The position numbers and the translations under genes are program-made. From NCBI GenBank assembly GCA_028455995.1, contig JABELC010000007.1, positions 992,001-1,056,000 of the forward strand: DNA of 64,000 nt, in the 5' to 3' direction. Under the pieces are notes generated by a model, which did no database searches, was not told where the DNA came from, and saw nothing but the letters and a program-made list of their open reading frames with translations. Below, in pieces: positions 12,275 to 24,453 of the stretch (position 1 is its first letter; the number at the start of each line of letters is the position of its first letter). Source of the stretch: Scleromitrula shiraiana (lineage: Eukaryota > Ascomycota > Leotiomycetes > Helotiales > Sclerotiniaceae).

Positions 12275-12434
12275 TGTTTGTATGACTCCGGGGATATAGA
12301 ACTGTACAATATGAAGTATTCTCTATATTATATTATTATATTCAAGAAGATCAAAAAAAGTATTATGCGCTATCGAGAATATATATCTCCTTAATAAACA
12401 CATGATATAAAATTATATATTGATTATATAAATA
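12275..12434 (-). repeat. LTR of the 7.5-kb element, left copy
   Basis: 160 bp. It is the more heavily A/T-converted copy at the outer end but keeps GACTCCGGGG near its left end, where the right copy reads GACTTTAAAA. Both copies share AGTATTCTCTATATTATATT and a GCGCYRTCGAGARTATATAT block. Confidence 0.85.
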
Positions 12435-15400
12435 TTAACAACTTTTTGAAAACTTAATATTATATATATAAAAAATTAAACTTTATAAAAACTATAAAAT
12501 ATTTATATAAAATAAAAGAAAAATAAGTTTTTTCTAGCTTTTTGCTTTCTTGATATCCTTATAACTTATTTATATATAATATAATATTTTAATATTGGAT
12601 TAAGATAAATATTATCCAAATCATATATTATCGTTATTTTATATTATTATTATTTTTTATATTATATACCTTATTATTTTATTTTATAATGATTATATAT
12701 AAATTAAATAAACAATATTAATTATTATCTAGTTATTTTTTAAAAAATAGAATAAAGAAAAATCAAAATCTTTTTTTATATTTAATCTATTTATTGATTT
12801 TTATTAATATTTTATTTATATTAAGAAGTTTTTTCAATGTTAAACAAAGTTTTGTCTTTATCATTATATTTATTAAATTATTATTATCGTTGATTTATTA
12901 TATCTCAATAATTCTTTTATATTTATATAATTAATATAATACTATAATATCAATTATAAATTGCTTTTTAATCGTTATTTTAAATTTGATTAATAATTAA
13001 AATAAAAAATATAAATCAATATAAATGATTAATAATAAAATATAATTATTAAAGATTTTATTAATTGTATTTTTGATAATGATCATTAAATCGAAATTAA
13101 AGATTATTATATAAAGTTTTAATATTGATATAATTTAAATAATATATTTATATTTAATTAAAAATTAATATATAATATCTGTATTTTTGTTTTTATTTAT
13201 TAATATAATAATATATTTAATTTAGGATAATAGATTAAAATTATTAATATATGAAGCATCAATAAATATATATATACAAAAAATATTAAAACTAAATAAT
13301 ACAAATCAAAATCTTTCTATAAAATTTTCCTTTTATTATTATATACATTTATTAAATACTTTTGTATTTTTATTATTTAATTTAATATTTTATATAATCC
13401 ATATTAAATTAAACAAAGTCTTAAATTAATAATAAATTACAATATAAACACCATAAATACGTTATACAATATATTGTTTTTTTAATATCACATTTTTTTA
13501 AAATCTACTACATATTCTACATATATTAATATTAATATCTTTAATTTGCTTTAGATTTTTATATTAAAACTTTTGAATTTATTAATGAGATTAGACTATC
13601 ATTAAATTTAAGTAAATATGATTTAATTAACTACTTTTGTTTTTTATATAAAAATTTAATTTTTTTTTAAATAATATTTTCTTTTACAAATGAATTGTTT
13701 ATTAGTGATAATTAGAGTATTATCTATTTATATCATTAAAATTCTAAATTCTTATTTTTATATATAGAGTAAATAAAGGTTATATATTAATATTATTATT
13801 TTAAATCTTATAATATAATAGTCTAAATATATATTAAATTAATAATTTTTTATTTCTAGAATTCTATATAATAATTATATTATACAAAATATAATTTTTA
13901 ATAGATATTCCATTTCTGGAATTGTATATATAAAAATAAAATGTATGAATTTTAAATTTATTTATATATATATTTAAATGATATTTTATAGATAAATACT
14001 AAATATATTATTATTTTTTATCGCTATTATAATGATCATGATTATTAATATTAATTAATAAATTAAACATTATATAATGAAGGATTATATAAATATAATA
14101 TATTTTTCTATATTATTAAAGTTTTAAATAATAAATCTTGATTTTTTATATATATTCTTTATATTTAAATATTTGAATTTATTAATTTATTTCTATTTAA
14201 AGAATTTTATTTTTATCAAAAAAATTTTTTGTTTTATCATTTTAAATAGATTAATTTTTATTAATCTATTTAATTTCTTTTTTTTTAATTTTGTGTATAT
14301 TCTATTTGTTTTTTTTATTATATTTAATCTATTTAGTGAAAAAAATCAACTAATCAATAAAAAAGGCTTTAATTAAATATATAGTATATTTATTATTTAA
14401 TAATATTATGATATTTAATAATATTTTTTAAAATCTTTATTTTCTATATATAATTTAAATTATATTTTTTATTATATATTTTATTAAATATATTAATAAA
14501 ATTAAATTACTATTAATAATAAAATATTAAGACTTTAATCTTTTTTTGATTTATTATGTCTGAATTATTGGTTTAAGTAGTTTTGATATTATTATTTTTG
14601 ATATTTTTTAAATAATTAATTAATTATTGTTATCATTTATAAATATAGATAATATATAGTTTTCTATATATATTATTAATAATATTAATATTAGATTAAT
14701 AAACCTTTTATAATATAGAAAAATTAATATTAATTATATTGTTATAATATAATTATTTATATTAATTTTGTAATTTTCGTTTTTTATTGATTTGAAAATA
14801 TGAGGGTTTATCTATTTTCTTTTCTTTATTTTAATAACTTTTTTTATATATTAGAATTTTTAAATATATTTTTAGATTATATATTATATATATAGATGAA
14901 TTTTTTTTATAATGTATTTTTTATTAATTGAATTGTTTTATATCTATAAATTTTAGTATTTGCTTTTTGTAATCTTATTATTTAATTAATAATAATTTTT
15001 GTTAGTAAATTTAATTTTTTTAGATATATAAATATATTAAATATATTAAATATATTAAATATTAAAATTAATTTATCAAGACTTATTAAATTATTTATGG
15101 TTTGTATTATTATTTATAATATTTGTTTTTTTATAAAACTAGATTATTATAATTTATTTTGTAAAATTTTATATATTTATTATAGAATTTTATAATATTG
15201 TTTAATTTTATTAATTAATTAATAAGATTTTATAAATATTATTTTTATTTTGATTATTATAATGTTTATATATTTGTTGAATTTTTTCATGATAAACTAT
15301 TTATTAATATTAATAATAATATAATCTAAAAATTCTAGATAAATGTTAATTTATTTAAATTGAATTGTATTTTAAATATATCTTGTTAATAGATTATTTA

Positions 15401-18400
15401 GGAATATTATTGTTTAATATTTTGTTATTTTATTGAATATATATAATACTAGTTTTTTATTTATATATATAATATTAATTATGATTATGTAATTAAATTA
15501 AATATTATTATTCTTATTATTATTGATTTTGAATTTGGATTTTTTTGGTGATTTGCTATGTATCTAATATTAATTATAATATTTTATTAATTTATTAATT
15601 TTGTTTTTGTTTATATCATTGTAGCTAGTTTGCTTAAGTATATTGCATAATCTATAAGTAATTAAATGATTGAAATGTTTGTGTAAATATTATCCGGAAT
15701 TATCAATTATATAAATATATTATAATTATATTTTTATAATAAAAAAATTATAATTGTACTTTTATACGATAAGAAAATATTTGCTAGTTTTATTGTAAAT
15801 AATTTAATTCTTAATATTATTGAAAAGTATATTGAATTTATTTATATTTATTTAAATAAAATAAAAATGGTATATTTATATAAATAATATAAATTTCGAT
15901 TTATTTAATTAATAATTCAATTTTATATAATCTAATAGATTTTCTAATATCTTTTTTTCTGAATATAATTTTTATGATTTCTGCTTTATCATAGTTAATA
16001 ATTAAATCGATTAGTTTTTATAATGCTTTATATTATTATTTATTGATAATTAATATTATTATTATTTCTATATCGATTATAATGCTTTAAAGTTTATCAA
16101 AATTATATTTGTTATTTATAAAAAATATTTTAAAATTATATATAATTTATTTTGATATTATATTTTTATTAATCTAATCATTTTTAGATAATCTTTTATA
16201 TATTAATATATATTTAAATATTTTTTTATAAATCTAATAATTATTTATAAATTATTAATTAGATTATTTAATATATAATATATCTTTAATATAGTTTTGT
16301 TTAAATATTTTATCTTTATATAAAATACTTTATAAATCTTTTCAATATTTCTTTTTTCTATTTTTCACTTTTCTTTATAATATATTAAAAACTATTTATA
16401 TATATAATTATTATTATTTTTGGCGATTTTTTCTTTATATTTTCTTTAAGCTTTTTTTTAATTTAATTTTAAATAATTTATAAAAAAATATTTTTTTTAT
16501 ATATTTAATATTGTTTTTTATAATTTGATTTTAAGCTATCTTTATTATATTAAATTAGTTTTAATAATTATTATATTCTTTTTAATTATTATAATTGTTT
16601 GCTTTATTATATTTATTATAACTAAAACTTTTATTTTAATTTTATAAATTATCTATAAATTGTTTTTAATATAATATATATCGATATTATTATTTTATAA
16701 TTTATTATAGATTTAGATTGTTTTTTTTAATTTTTTAAATAAAGTTAAAGATATTTATAGTTAATTAATAATATGTTTAAATATATTGTTTGATTTATTA
16801 ATATAATAAAATTATTTTTTTTATATAAATATAATTAGCTTTTTATATTCTTTAATAAAATTTTATATAATTGTTTTATTTTTATAAAAAATAATTTTAA
16901 ATATTATTTAAGTTTTTTCTTGTGATTTTTATTTATAATGCTTTTTATTGTTAATTTTATTTATTTATTATATTATGATGATATAGTTTTTTTTAATATT
17001 ATATTTTAAATTCTCTAATTAAATTCTTTATTTTTTATAAAAGTATAGTTAAATTTGATATATAATATTCAAGTATTTTATTTTTAAATATAATTAAAAA
17101 TATTATTACCATAAGTTTATTTGAAATATTTATATATTATAAAGTTAATATATATATAACTAATTTATAATCGAAATCGTTATTTTTATTATTGAATTTT
17201 ATTGTATCATCGTATATTTTATTTAAATTGATTTAATATTAAGTTTTTAATATATAATATTAATAACTTTTTTTTTAATAATATTCTAGATTTTTATATT
17301 TATTCTTTTATATATATACTTTTTTTTTCCTTATTCTTTTTTAGTTTTGTTTATGTTAAAAATCACAATTATTTTGATTATAGTTATTTTGATTGTTTTA
17401 GAGTATATAATAATTTTGATTAGATTGATTTTGACTAAATTAATTCTAATTAAATTGAAATATACAATTGTTTTAATTATAATAATTTCTATTATAATCA
17501 CTTATATCGTAATGATTTTGATTAGGCTGATTTTGACTAGATTGATTTCGACTAAATTGATTTCGACTAGGGTGGCTCTGATTAAATTGAGACACAGTTA
17601 TTTTGATTGTGATGATTTTTATTATAGTCATTTTTATTTTAATGATTTTGATCAGTATATAATATACAGTTGTTATTATTAGATGGGGTTGTGTACCAGA
17701 TAATATAACTCATTAAATCATATATTATTATTAAGATAATTTTAAATAAGTATTTAAAATCGGCTTTTATTATAGATTAGATATTTTTTAATAATTTATT
17801 GAATTATTTTAGAAGATTGACTATTATTTATATAATTGAAATATTTTATTTAATTTATTTCCTTTTTTTAGTTCATTTTTTATATTTTTTTTAATCTCAT
17901 TTTTTCTTTAAATTTTTTATTATTATTTTTATATTGTTTAATCTAAGTTTTATTAATTGATCACTATAGATTTTCTTTAAATAAACTTCAATTTATTTGG
18001 GGTATAATTTTGTATATATTATATTTTATAGTGTATAAACTATTAGAATAGATATATTAATATAAACGGTATTTTTTTAAAGTGTTTTGTTATTATTATT
18101 AAATATTCTTTATTTAATATTTCAAGTATCTTTGTATTAATATTTCTAAATATTTTTTTAAAATCTATTTATAAATCTGTATTAATAAAAATCTTTAAAT
18201 TGCTAGTTATATATTTATCAAATTTATATTTTAGATAATAATTTATTATATATAAATCTTTTATATTATATTCTTTAAATCTATTGATAAAGTCTAAATC
18301 ATTTAAAAATAATCTATTAAATAAATCTTTTTAATAATTTTTCTTTTATTTAGGTTTGAGATCTTGATTATATTTAAAATCACATATATTATTATTTCTT

Positions 18401-19609
18401 TATTATTGTTTTCTTCTAAAATCAAGTATAAATTCTCCAAAAATATTATTTCTTATATTTTTGAATAAAAAAATCTTTATTTATATTTATAATATTAAGA
18501 TTTATATTTATTTAAATATTTTTTATTAATATTATTTTTATAATAAATCTAAATATATTAAACTTTTATGAAAATTTTTTGATAATATTTTTAATGTTAA
18601 TTAAGATTTTTTAGTTTAATTAAAAATTTATTTTAGTTATTAAAATATTAATAATAATTTTAGATTTTAAATATTTATATTTAATAGATTATTTTTTTTT
18701 TTATAATTATTTAAAGTTTATATTTGTATTTATTAAATTTCTTTTGTTCTTTATATTGTTTTTGCCTGCTATATTGCTTATAGTATTATAATGCAAAATA
18801 GAAGATTGCTTTTAGTAATGCTTTATATCTATTTACTGAATATTATAATAATTATTGTTAAATATATTTTTACTTAATTCTTTTACTATTATTAAATAAA
18901 TATTTAATATCAAATTAAATATTCTAATTTAATAAAATTTTAAACTAGATATAATTATCCTGATTTATAAAATGAATCTGATATCAAATTAGAGTTTATT
19001 CTAATAAGGTTTTTAAATTAGATATAATCAATCCGATTTATAAAATAAATATATAATAAATAAATTCATTATAAAATAAAAAAGCAAATAAAGCAATAAT
19101 AAAAAAATATAGAAATATAAAAATAAAAATAAAAATTATTAAAGATTTTAATAAAAGTTTTTATATAAATAATCTCATCATCATCTTTATAATTATAATA
19201 AAATATTCATTATCGTTGACGTTTTTATTTGTTAAAATGTTTTCTTAGATAATATGATATATATCTAAATAATATAATATGATTTATATTTTTATTATTA
19301 TTTTGTTTACAATAAATGTTTAAGTTTTATAATTTTGAAATTGATTTAAAAATTATTTTATTTATAATAAATATCTAGATTTTGTAATATTTAAACTAAA
19401 ATTAAAAATTATTTTTTTTATAATATATATTTAGATATTGTAAACTTTAATTCTTTTCTTTATTAAAAACTAAATAATTTATAGATTTTTTTATTATTAA
19501 AAATTATAAAAAGTTTTTTATTAATAATAAATAAAGATATTTAGAAGTTGTTAAAATTAATATTGTATATAAAATAAAAGTTTTAATTTATAATGCGTAT
19601 ATTAATTAA

Positions 19610-19769
19610 TATTTATATGACTTTAAAAATATGAAACTATATAATATAGAGTATTCTCTATATTATATTATTATATTCAAAAAGATCAAAAAGGATGTTA
19701 TGCGCCGTCGAGAGTATATATCTCCTCAACGGGCACGTGACGTAAGGTCACGTGTTGACTATACAGACA
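19610..19769 (-). repeat. LTR of the 7.5-kb element, right copy
   Basis: 160 bp, ending at the ATTAT target duplicate (19770-19774). It retains CGGGCACGTGACGTAAGGTC and CACGTG words converted to A/T in the left copy. In minus orientation the block GAGGAGATATATACTCTCG would be the promoter (TATA) area. Confidence 0.85.
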
Positions 19770-19804
19770 ATTATATCTAATAATGACTAATTAGAATTAT
19801 TCTA

Positions 19805-20780
19805 CTCGATCAAATTAAAATTGAAGCACGCGTCAATTGTCGAAAACGCTCAAAATGAACGGTTTTATACAAATCACCTCTTGTATCGACGTAAATAAAT
19901 CGATCATTTATTTATAAAATTATTTAATATATTAAATATAAATTAATTCTACATTAAAGTATTTTCTATTCATAATTAAACTTTAAATAATGATTTCAAG
20001 ATTTATAATGTTTAATTAAATATAAAATAAAAATTATATTAATATATTATAAATTTAAATTAATTTAAATCAACTAAATTACTATATTAGAAAATAACGA
20101 AGATATAATTGAATATACAAACTCGAAAAAAAAACTTTTATTTGATATAAATATTATATTTTAAAATTCAATATAATATTATTAAAGAATTAAAGTTAAA
20201 GGAATATTTTAATAATTTATTTAAATTAAAATTATATTAAATGATCTTTTAATATAATAATTATGAAAATATAAATTATTGTATATAAAGATTTGAAATG
20301 ATTTTGAGAATTCTTAAAAATTGAAATTATAATAGTATTTAATTTTTATAAGTATTATATATATTCTTTTTTAATTTTGATATATTGTACTTTTTATATA
20401 TTTTTGATAAATATAATATTTATATTACATAAAGAATCTTTTTCTATATATTTAAATATATTTACATTATCTTTTAATATAGATTGAATATTAAAGAAAT
20501 TATAAGTAAATTTAAATTGAAATATTAAACGTTAAATTGAATAGCATTTTACTAAATTTATAAGAAGATATTCTAATTAAAAAGATATATATAATTATAT
20601 AATTGATAAAAACAATTAAAATAATATTATTACTAATTATATTTTAATTAAAACAACTTGAATTATAATTGATTTCAACTAGTGTCTACATTATTTATTA
20701 TAAGAGGTATTTTGTATAAAATTATCGATTTTGAGATGATTTATTTATTTTGCACATGTTTCAATTTCAATTTGATCTAG
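19805..20780. mobile_element. Long-TIR element, family E, copy E2
   Basis: Left end CTCGATCAAATTAAAATTGA, right end (reverse complement) CTAGATCAAATTGAAATTGA. It is bordered by TA at 19803-19804 and 20781-20782. The left arm carries TTATACAAATCACCTCTTGT and ACGTAAATAAATCGATCA. It lies only 30 bp beyond the target duplicate of the LTR element. At 976 bp it is almost the same length as E3 (966 bp). Interior words such as AAATAATGATTT and TTTATTTGATATAAATATTA recur in E3 and E4. Confidence 0.75.
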
Positions 20781-22044
20781 TAGATAGTTTATATTAATAA
20801 TTATTAATTGATGATTACTAGTAATTAATTATTAAGAACTTGAAGTTCTTTAAAATAAAAGAATATAATTATATTAATTATATATTAATTATAATTATAT
20901 AATAAACAACTAAAAAGAATTACTAGTATTAACTTGAAGTAGTATAAAAATTATATTCAAGTTATTAATATTTTAAATATAATTACTAGTAGTGATAACA
21001 TGAAATAATTTAATTACTAGTAGTATATATTTTAAAAAAAAGAATTTTTGAGTTAGATATTCAAGTTATATAATATTAATTACAAAAAAGTTTATAAGTA
21101 TTTCTTAATATAATTAATCGATTTAATTAAAATTAATACTAGTATATATATTAATACTAGTAATATAAAATATTGAAAAAGAATGATATTAATAATCTTA
21201 ACAAAGTCAATAAATTAAACAAAATTAATAAAGTTCATTAATTAAGAAATTTCTATATTTTTAATAAATAAATATGATTTTTATTTATTAATAATTAGAT
21301 TTCAAGTTTATAAATAATTATAGTTAATTAATAATCAATTGATTATTAATTAATAAAGATATATTAATAATTTCTTATTAATTAATGAATAAAACTTACT
21401 TCATATTATATTATATTTTTATTAATTATTACCTTTATTAATCTAAGTGATTAATTTTATTAATTCTATTGATATTATTTTTTAAATCAATATTATTTTC
21501 AATATCATGATTATATCGTGACACTATTGATGTATACTAGTAGTACATGTAGATTTCAGTTCAATTGATTGATTTTATTATTAATAAATAATATAAAATA
21601 TCATTATTTAGAATATTATATATTACTACTAGTATTTAAATAAATTCTTTTTTGAAATTTCATATAAAATATTAAAATAAAATAATATAATAATAAAAAT
21701 TATATCATTAAAATTCGAGATTTAATAAAACTTTATTTATTATTTAATTTTTAAATCTTTTTATCTATAATTATCATTAAATTTTTCAATAAACAATTAA
21801 CAATTGATTAATAATTATTAATATAAATAATCTACTAGTATATAATTAATCTTTACTTGTTTGAATAATAATTTTTTGTTGATATTACTAGTAATAATAA
21901 TAAAGTTCAAGTAACTTGAAAGTTATCAATAATAAAATTGATTATTATTAATCAAAATATTTTATTATATAAAATAATTTTTATCTAGTAATAAACTTTT
22001 ACTAATTAATAATTAATCGATAATTAATTAATACTAGTAGTAAC

Positions 22045-22204
22045 TGTTGTGATATAGATCACATGGTAGCACGTGACAGCACGTGACCACATTCGTACAT
22101 ATATACGACTTGCAAATCTGTACCATAGTTAGATCAACAATAAGAAGAACCATATCAACAAAACATAGTACTACATTGTACCAATTACCCATAGTAAAAC
22201 CACA
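22045..22204 (+). mobile_element. Solo LTR with target duplication
   Basis: A 160-bp unit starts TGTTGTGATATAGATCACAT and ends GTAAAACCACA. It is flanked by GTAAC (22040-22044) and GTAAT (22205-22209), a 5-bp duplication differing by one C/T transition. A TATA-like ACATATATACGAC lies inside. It is much less AT-biased than its surroundings and has the same length as the LTRs of the 12-20 kb element, but its sequence is not clearly the same family. Confidence 0.7.
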
Positions 22205-22213
22205 GTAATTAAT

Positions 22214-22397
22214 TGTTAGTATAGACTCCGAGGAGGTGAAACAATACAATATGAGTGTATATCCTTATATTATAATTAAGTTGTTCTAAAATATCAAGAA
22301 GGATTAGATTGCGAGTCTAAAGGGTTATATAATTCTTTAGTATCATGTGACATCCAGAACACGTGATTAAAGATCACGTATTCTGATCGTATAAATA
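22214..22397 (-). mobile_element. Second solo LTR, adjacent, related to the 7.5-kb element's LTR
   Basis: It begins TGTTAGTATAGACTCCGAGG, matching TGTTTGTATGACTCCGGGG of the LTR at 12275. It ends ...GATCGTATAAATA, matching ...GATTATATAAATA at 12434. Flanks TTAAT (22209-22213) and CTAAT (22398-22402) could be a 5-bp target duplication differing by a transition. In minus orientation it shows ACTAAAGAATTATATAACCC as a TATA region. It starts only 10 bp after the previous solo LTR. Confidence 0.55.
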
Positions 22398-23487
22398 CTA
22401 ATTGATTATAATCAATTTTTACTAGTATAAAAAACTTTAATACATATTGAAGAGATTCTAGTTAATCATAATTAAATAAAACTATTTCTACTAGTACTAG
22501 TACTAGTAGTAATTTAACATTAATTTGATAATCACATAGAAAATCTTTTTGATAATATATTATAAAGAATATTATTAATTATTAAAATTCATTTATATAA
22601 TATTATTTGAATATATGATATTCAAATAAAGTTAAAGTTTATTAGATTTATATTTATATATTTGAAACAATTCTAAGAATAAAATTATCATAAAAAATTA
22701 TTAAATTATAATATATATTAATAACTTGAATATAATTATTTTATAATATATTTATTTTGAGGTTTTTAATAAATTAAAATTTAAAAATCATTAAGTTAAC
22801 ATTTATTTTTATTATTGCATCATTAAATTTAAAATTAAAATATTATTAATATATAATTTATATTTCTTATATATAAAGAATAGTAATTTAAAAATTACAA
22901 TTTGAATAATATAAATAAATAATACATCAATGAAAAGATTTCTATATAATTATCAAATTAGAATTACTTTTATTTAATTTACTAGTATTATGATCAATAA
23001 TTAAAATCATTTTACTAATATATTTCGAAATTGTCTATAATAATAAAGATTATTAATTATAATTCATTATTATTTAATGAATATTTACTATTACTACTAG
23101 TTTCAAATAATAAGAATTTATTAAATAAATTTATTTTATATAACTTGAATAATACACTCTAATTAATCAATTTTTTTATTAATTTTATTAATCTTATTAA
23201 TTTTGTTAATTTTTTTTATTTTATTGATTTTAAGTTGATTTTTTATATAAATCTATCATATAAAAGATAAAGTTTCAAGTTCATAAATAATTCTTCTATA
23301 TATATAATTCTAATCAAGTTTATAAAACTTATATTATTGATATTCAAATATATTAATAACTTGTATTAAAGACTCGAACTCGAACTTGAAGTTATATTAT
23401 ATGATAATTTATTTTGAAATTATAAATAATTGTTATATCATTATAATAACTTGAAAGATCTCTTTTTTATACATGATACTACTAGTA

Positions 23488-24453
23488 CTCGGTTAAATTA
23501 AAATTGAAGCACGCGCAAATTACCGAAAAACCCTCAAAATCGATGATTTTATATAAATCACCTCTTGCGCTGACGTAAATAAATCGATCAATTATTTATA
23601 AAATTATTTAAAATTTTAAATTTGAATTATTTTTATATTGCAGTATTTGCTATTAATATATAAAGATTAAATAATGATTTAAAAATTTATAATATTTATT
23701 TAAATATAAAGTAAAAATCTTATAAAAATAGTGTAATTTTAACTTGATTTAAATCGAGTAAATCACTATATTAGGAAATAATAAAGATATATATGCATAT
23801 ATAAAAAACACACTTTTATTTGATATAAATATTATATATATAAAAAATATAATATAATAAAGTTAAAAAGAGTATATATAGTGTTTATAAGCACTAAGCA
23901 CTATCATAGCTTCGATTTTTAAAAATCATTAAAATCACTTTAAATTTTTATATATGATAATTTATATTCTTATAATTATTATATTAAAATATTATTTAAT
24001 ATAATTTTGATTTGAATGAATTATTAAGATTTTTAAAGATTTTAAAAAATTAAAAATACCTTTAAAACTTCGACTTTTCAAGACTTCTATATTATATTTT
24101 AATATATAATATTTATATTAAATAAAAGTTTTTCTTTTATATATTCATATATATCTTCATTATTTTCTAATATAGCAATTTGCTTAATTTAAATCAACTT
24201 AAAATTATAGTATTTTTATATAATTTTTACTTTATATTTAAATAAATATTATAAATTTTTAAATCATTATTTAATCTTTAAATTTTAATAATAAATATTT
24301 TAATATAAAAATACTCTATATTTAATATTTTAAATAATTCTATAAATAATTAATTGATTTATTTACATCGGCACAAGAGGTGATTTGTACAAAATCGTCG
24401 ATTTTGAAGCGATTCGCTTATTTTGCGCGTGCTTCAATTTTAATTTGACCGAG
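23488..24453. mobile_element. Long-TIR element, family E, copy E3 (best preserved)
   Basis: Left terminus CTCGGTTAAATTAAAATTGA. The right terminus, reverse-complemented, is CTCGGTCAAATTAAAATTGA. Both are bordered by TA (23486-23487 and 24454-24455). Complementarity continues far inward. Both arms carry, in order, GAAGCACGCGCAAA, AAAATCGAYGATTTTRTA, CAAATCACCTCTTGYGC, GTAAATAAATC, ATTATTTATARAATTATTTA, AAATAATGATTTAAAAATTT and CTATATTAGRAAATAATRAA. Each arm is therefore roughly 370-400 bp, leaving a loop of about 200 bp, so the element is foldback-like. No transposase is present. TA target sites are the hallmark of the Tc1/mariner superfamily. Confidence 0.8.

Larger units (their letters stand above)
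12275..19769 (-). mobile_element. Complete but mutated LTR retrotransposon
   Basis: Two 160-bp direct repeats (12275-12434 and 19610-19769) begin TGTTTGTATGAC / TATTTATATGAC and end ...GATTATATAAATA / ...GACTATACAGACA. The flanks carry a 5-bp duplication, ATTAT, at 12270-12274 and 19770-19774. In the outer 48 bases of the LTRs that I aligned by hand, all 18 differences are C/T or G/A transitions, and the left copy always carries the A or T. The interior has no coding frame longer than chance and is strongly T-rich on the plus strand. Retrotransposon coding strands are often A-rich, so I infer minus orientation. Short TG...CA LTRs suggest a Ty1/copia-like element, but no pol motif remains to prove it. 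Confidence 0.85.

Noticed and set aside
11846..17682. Open frames of 60-111 codons in AT-rich DNA
   Set aside because: Ile/Leu/Phe/Asn-only composition expected by chance in A/T sequence, with no motif and no splice context.
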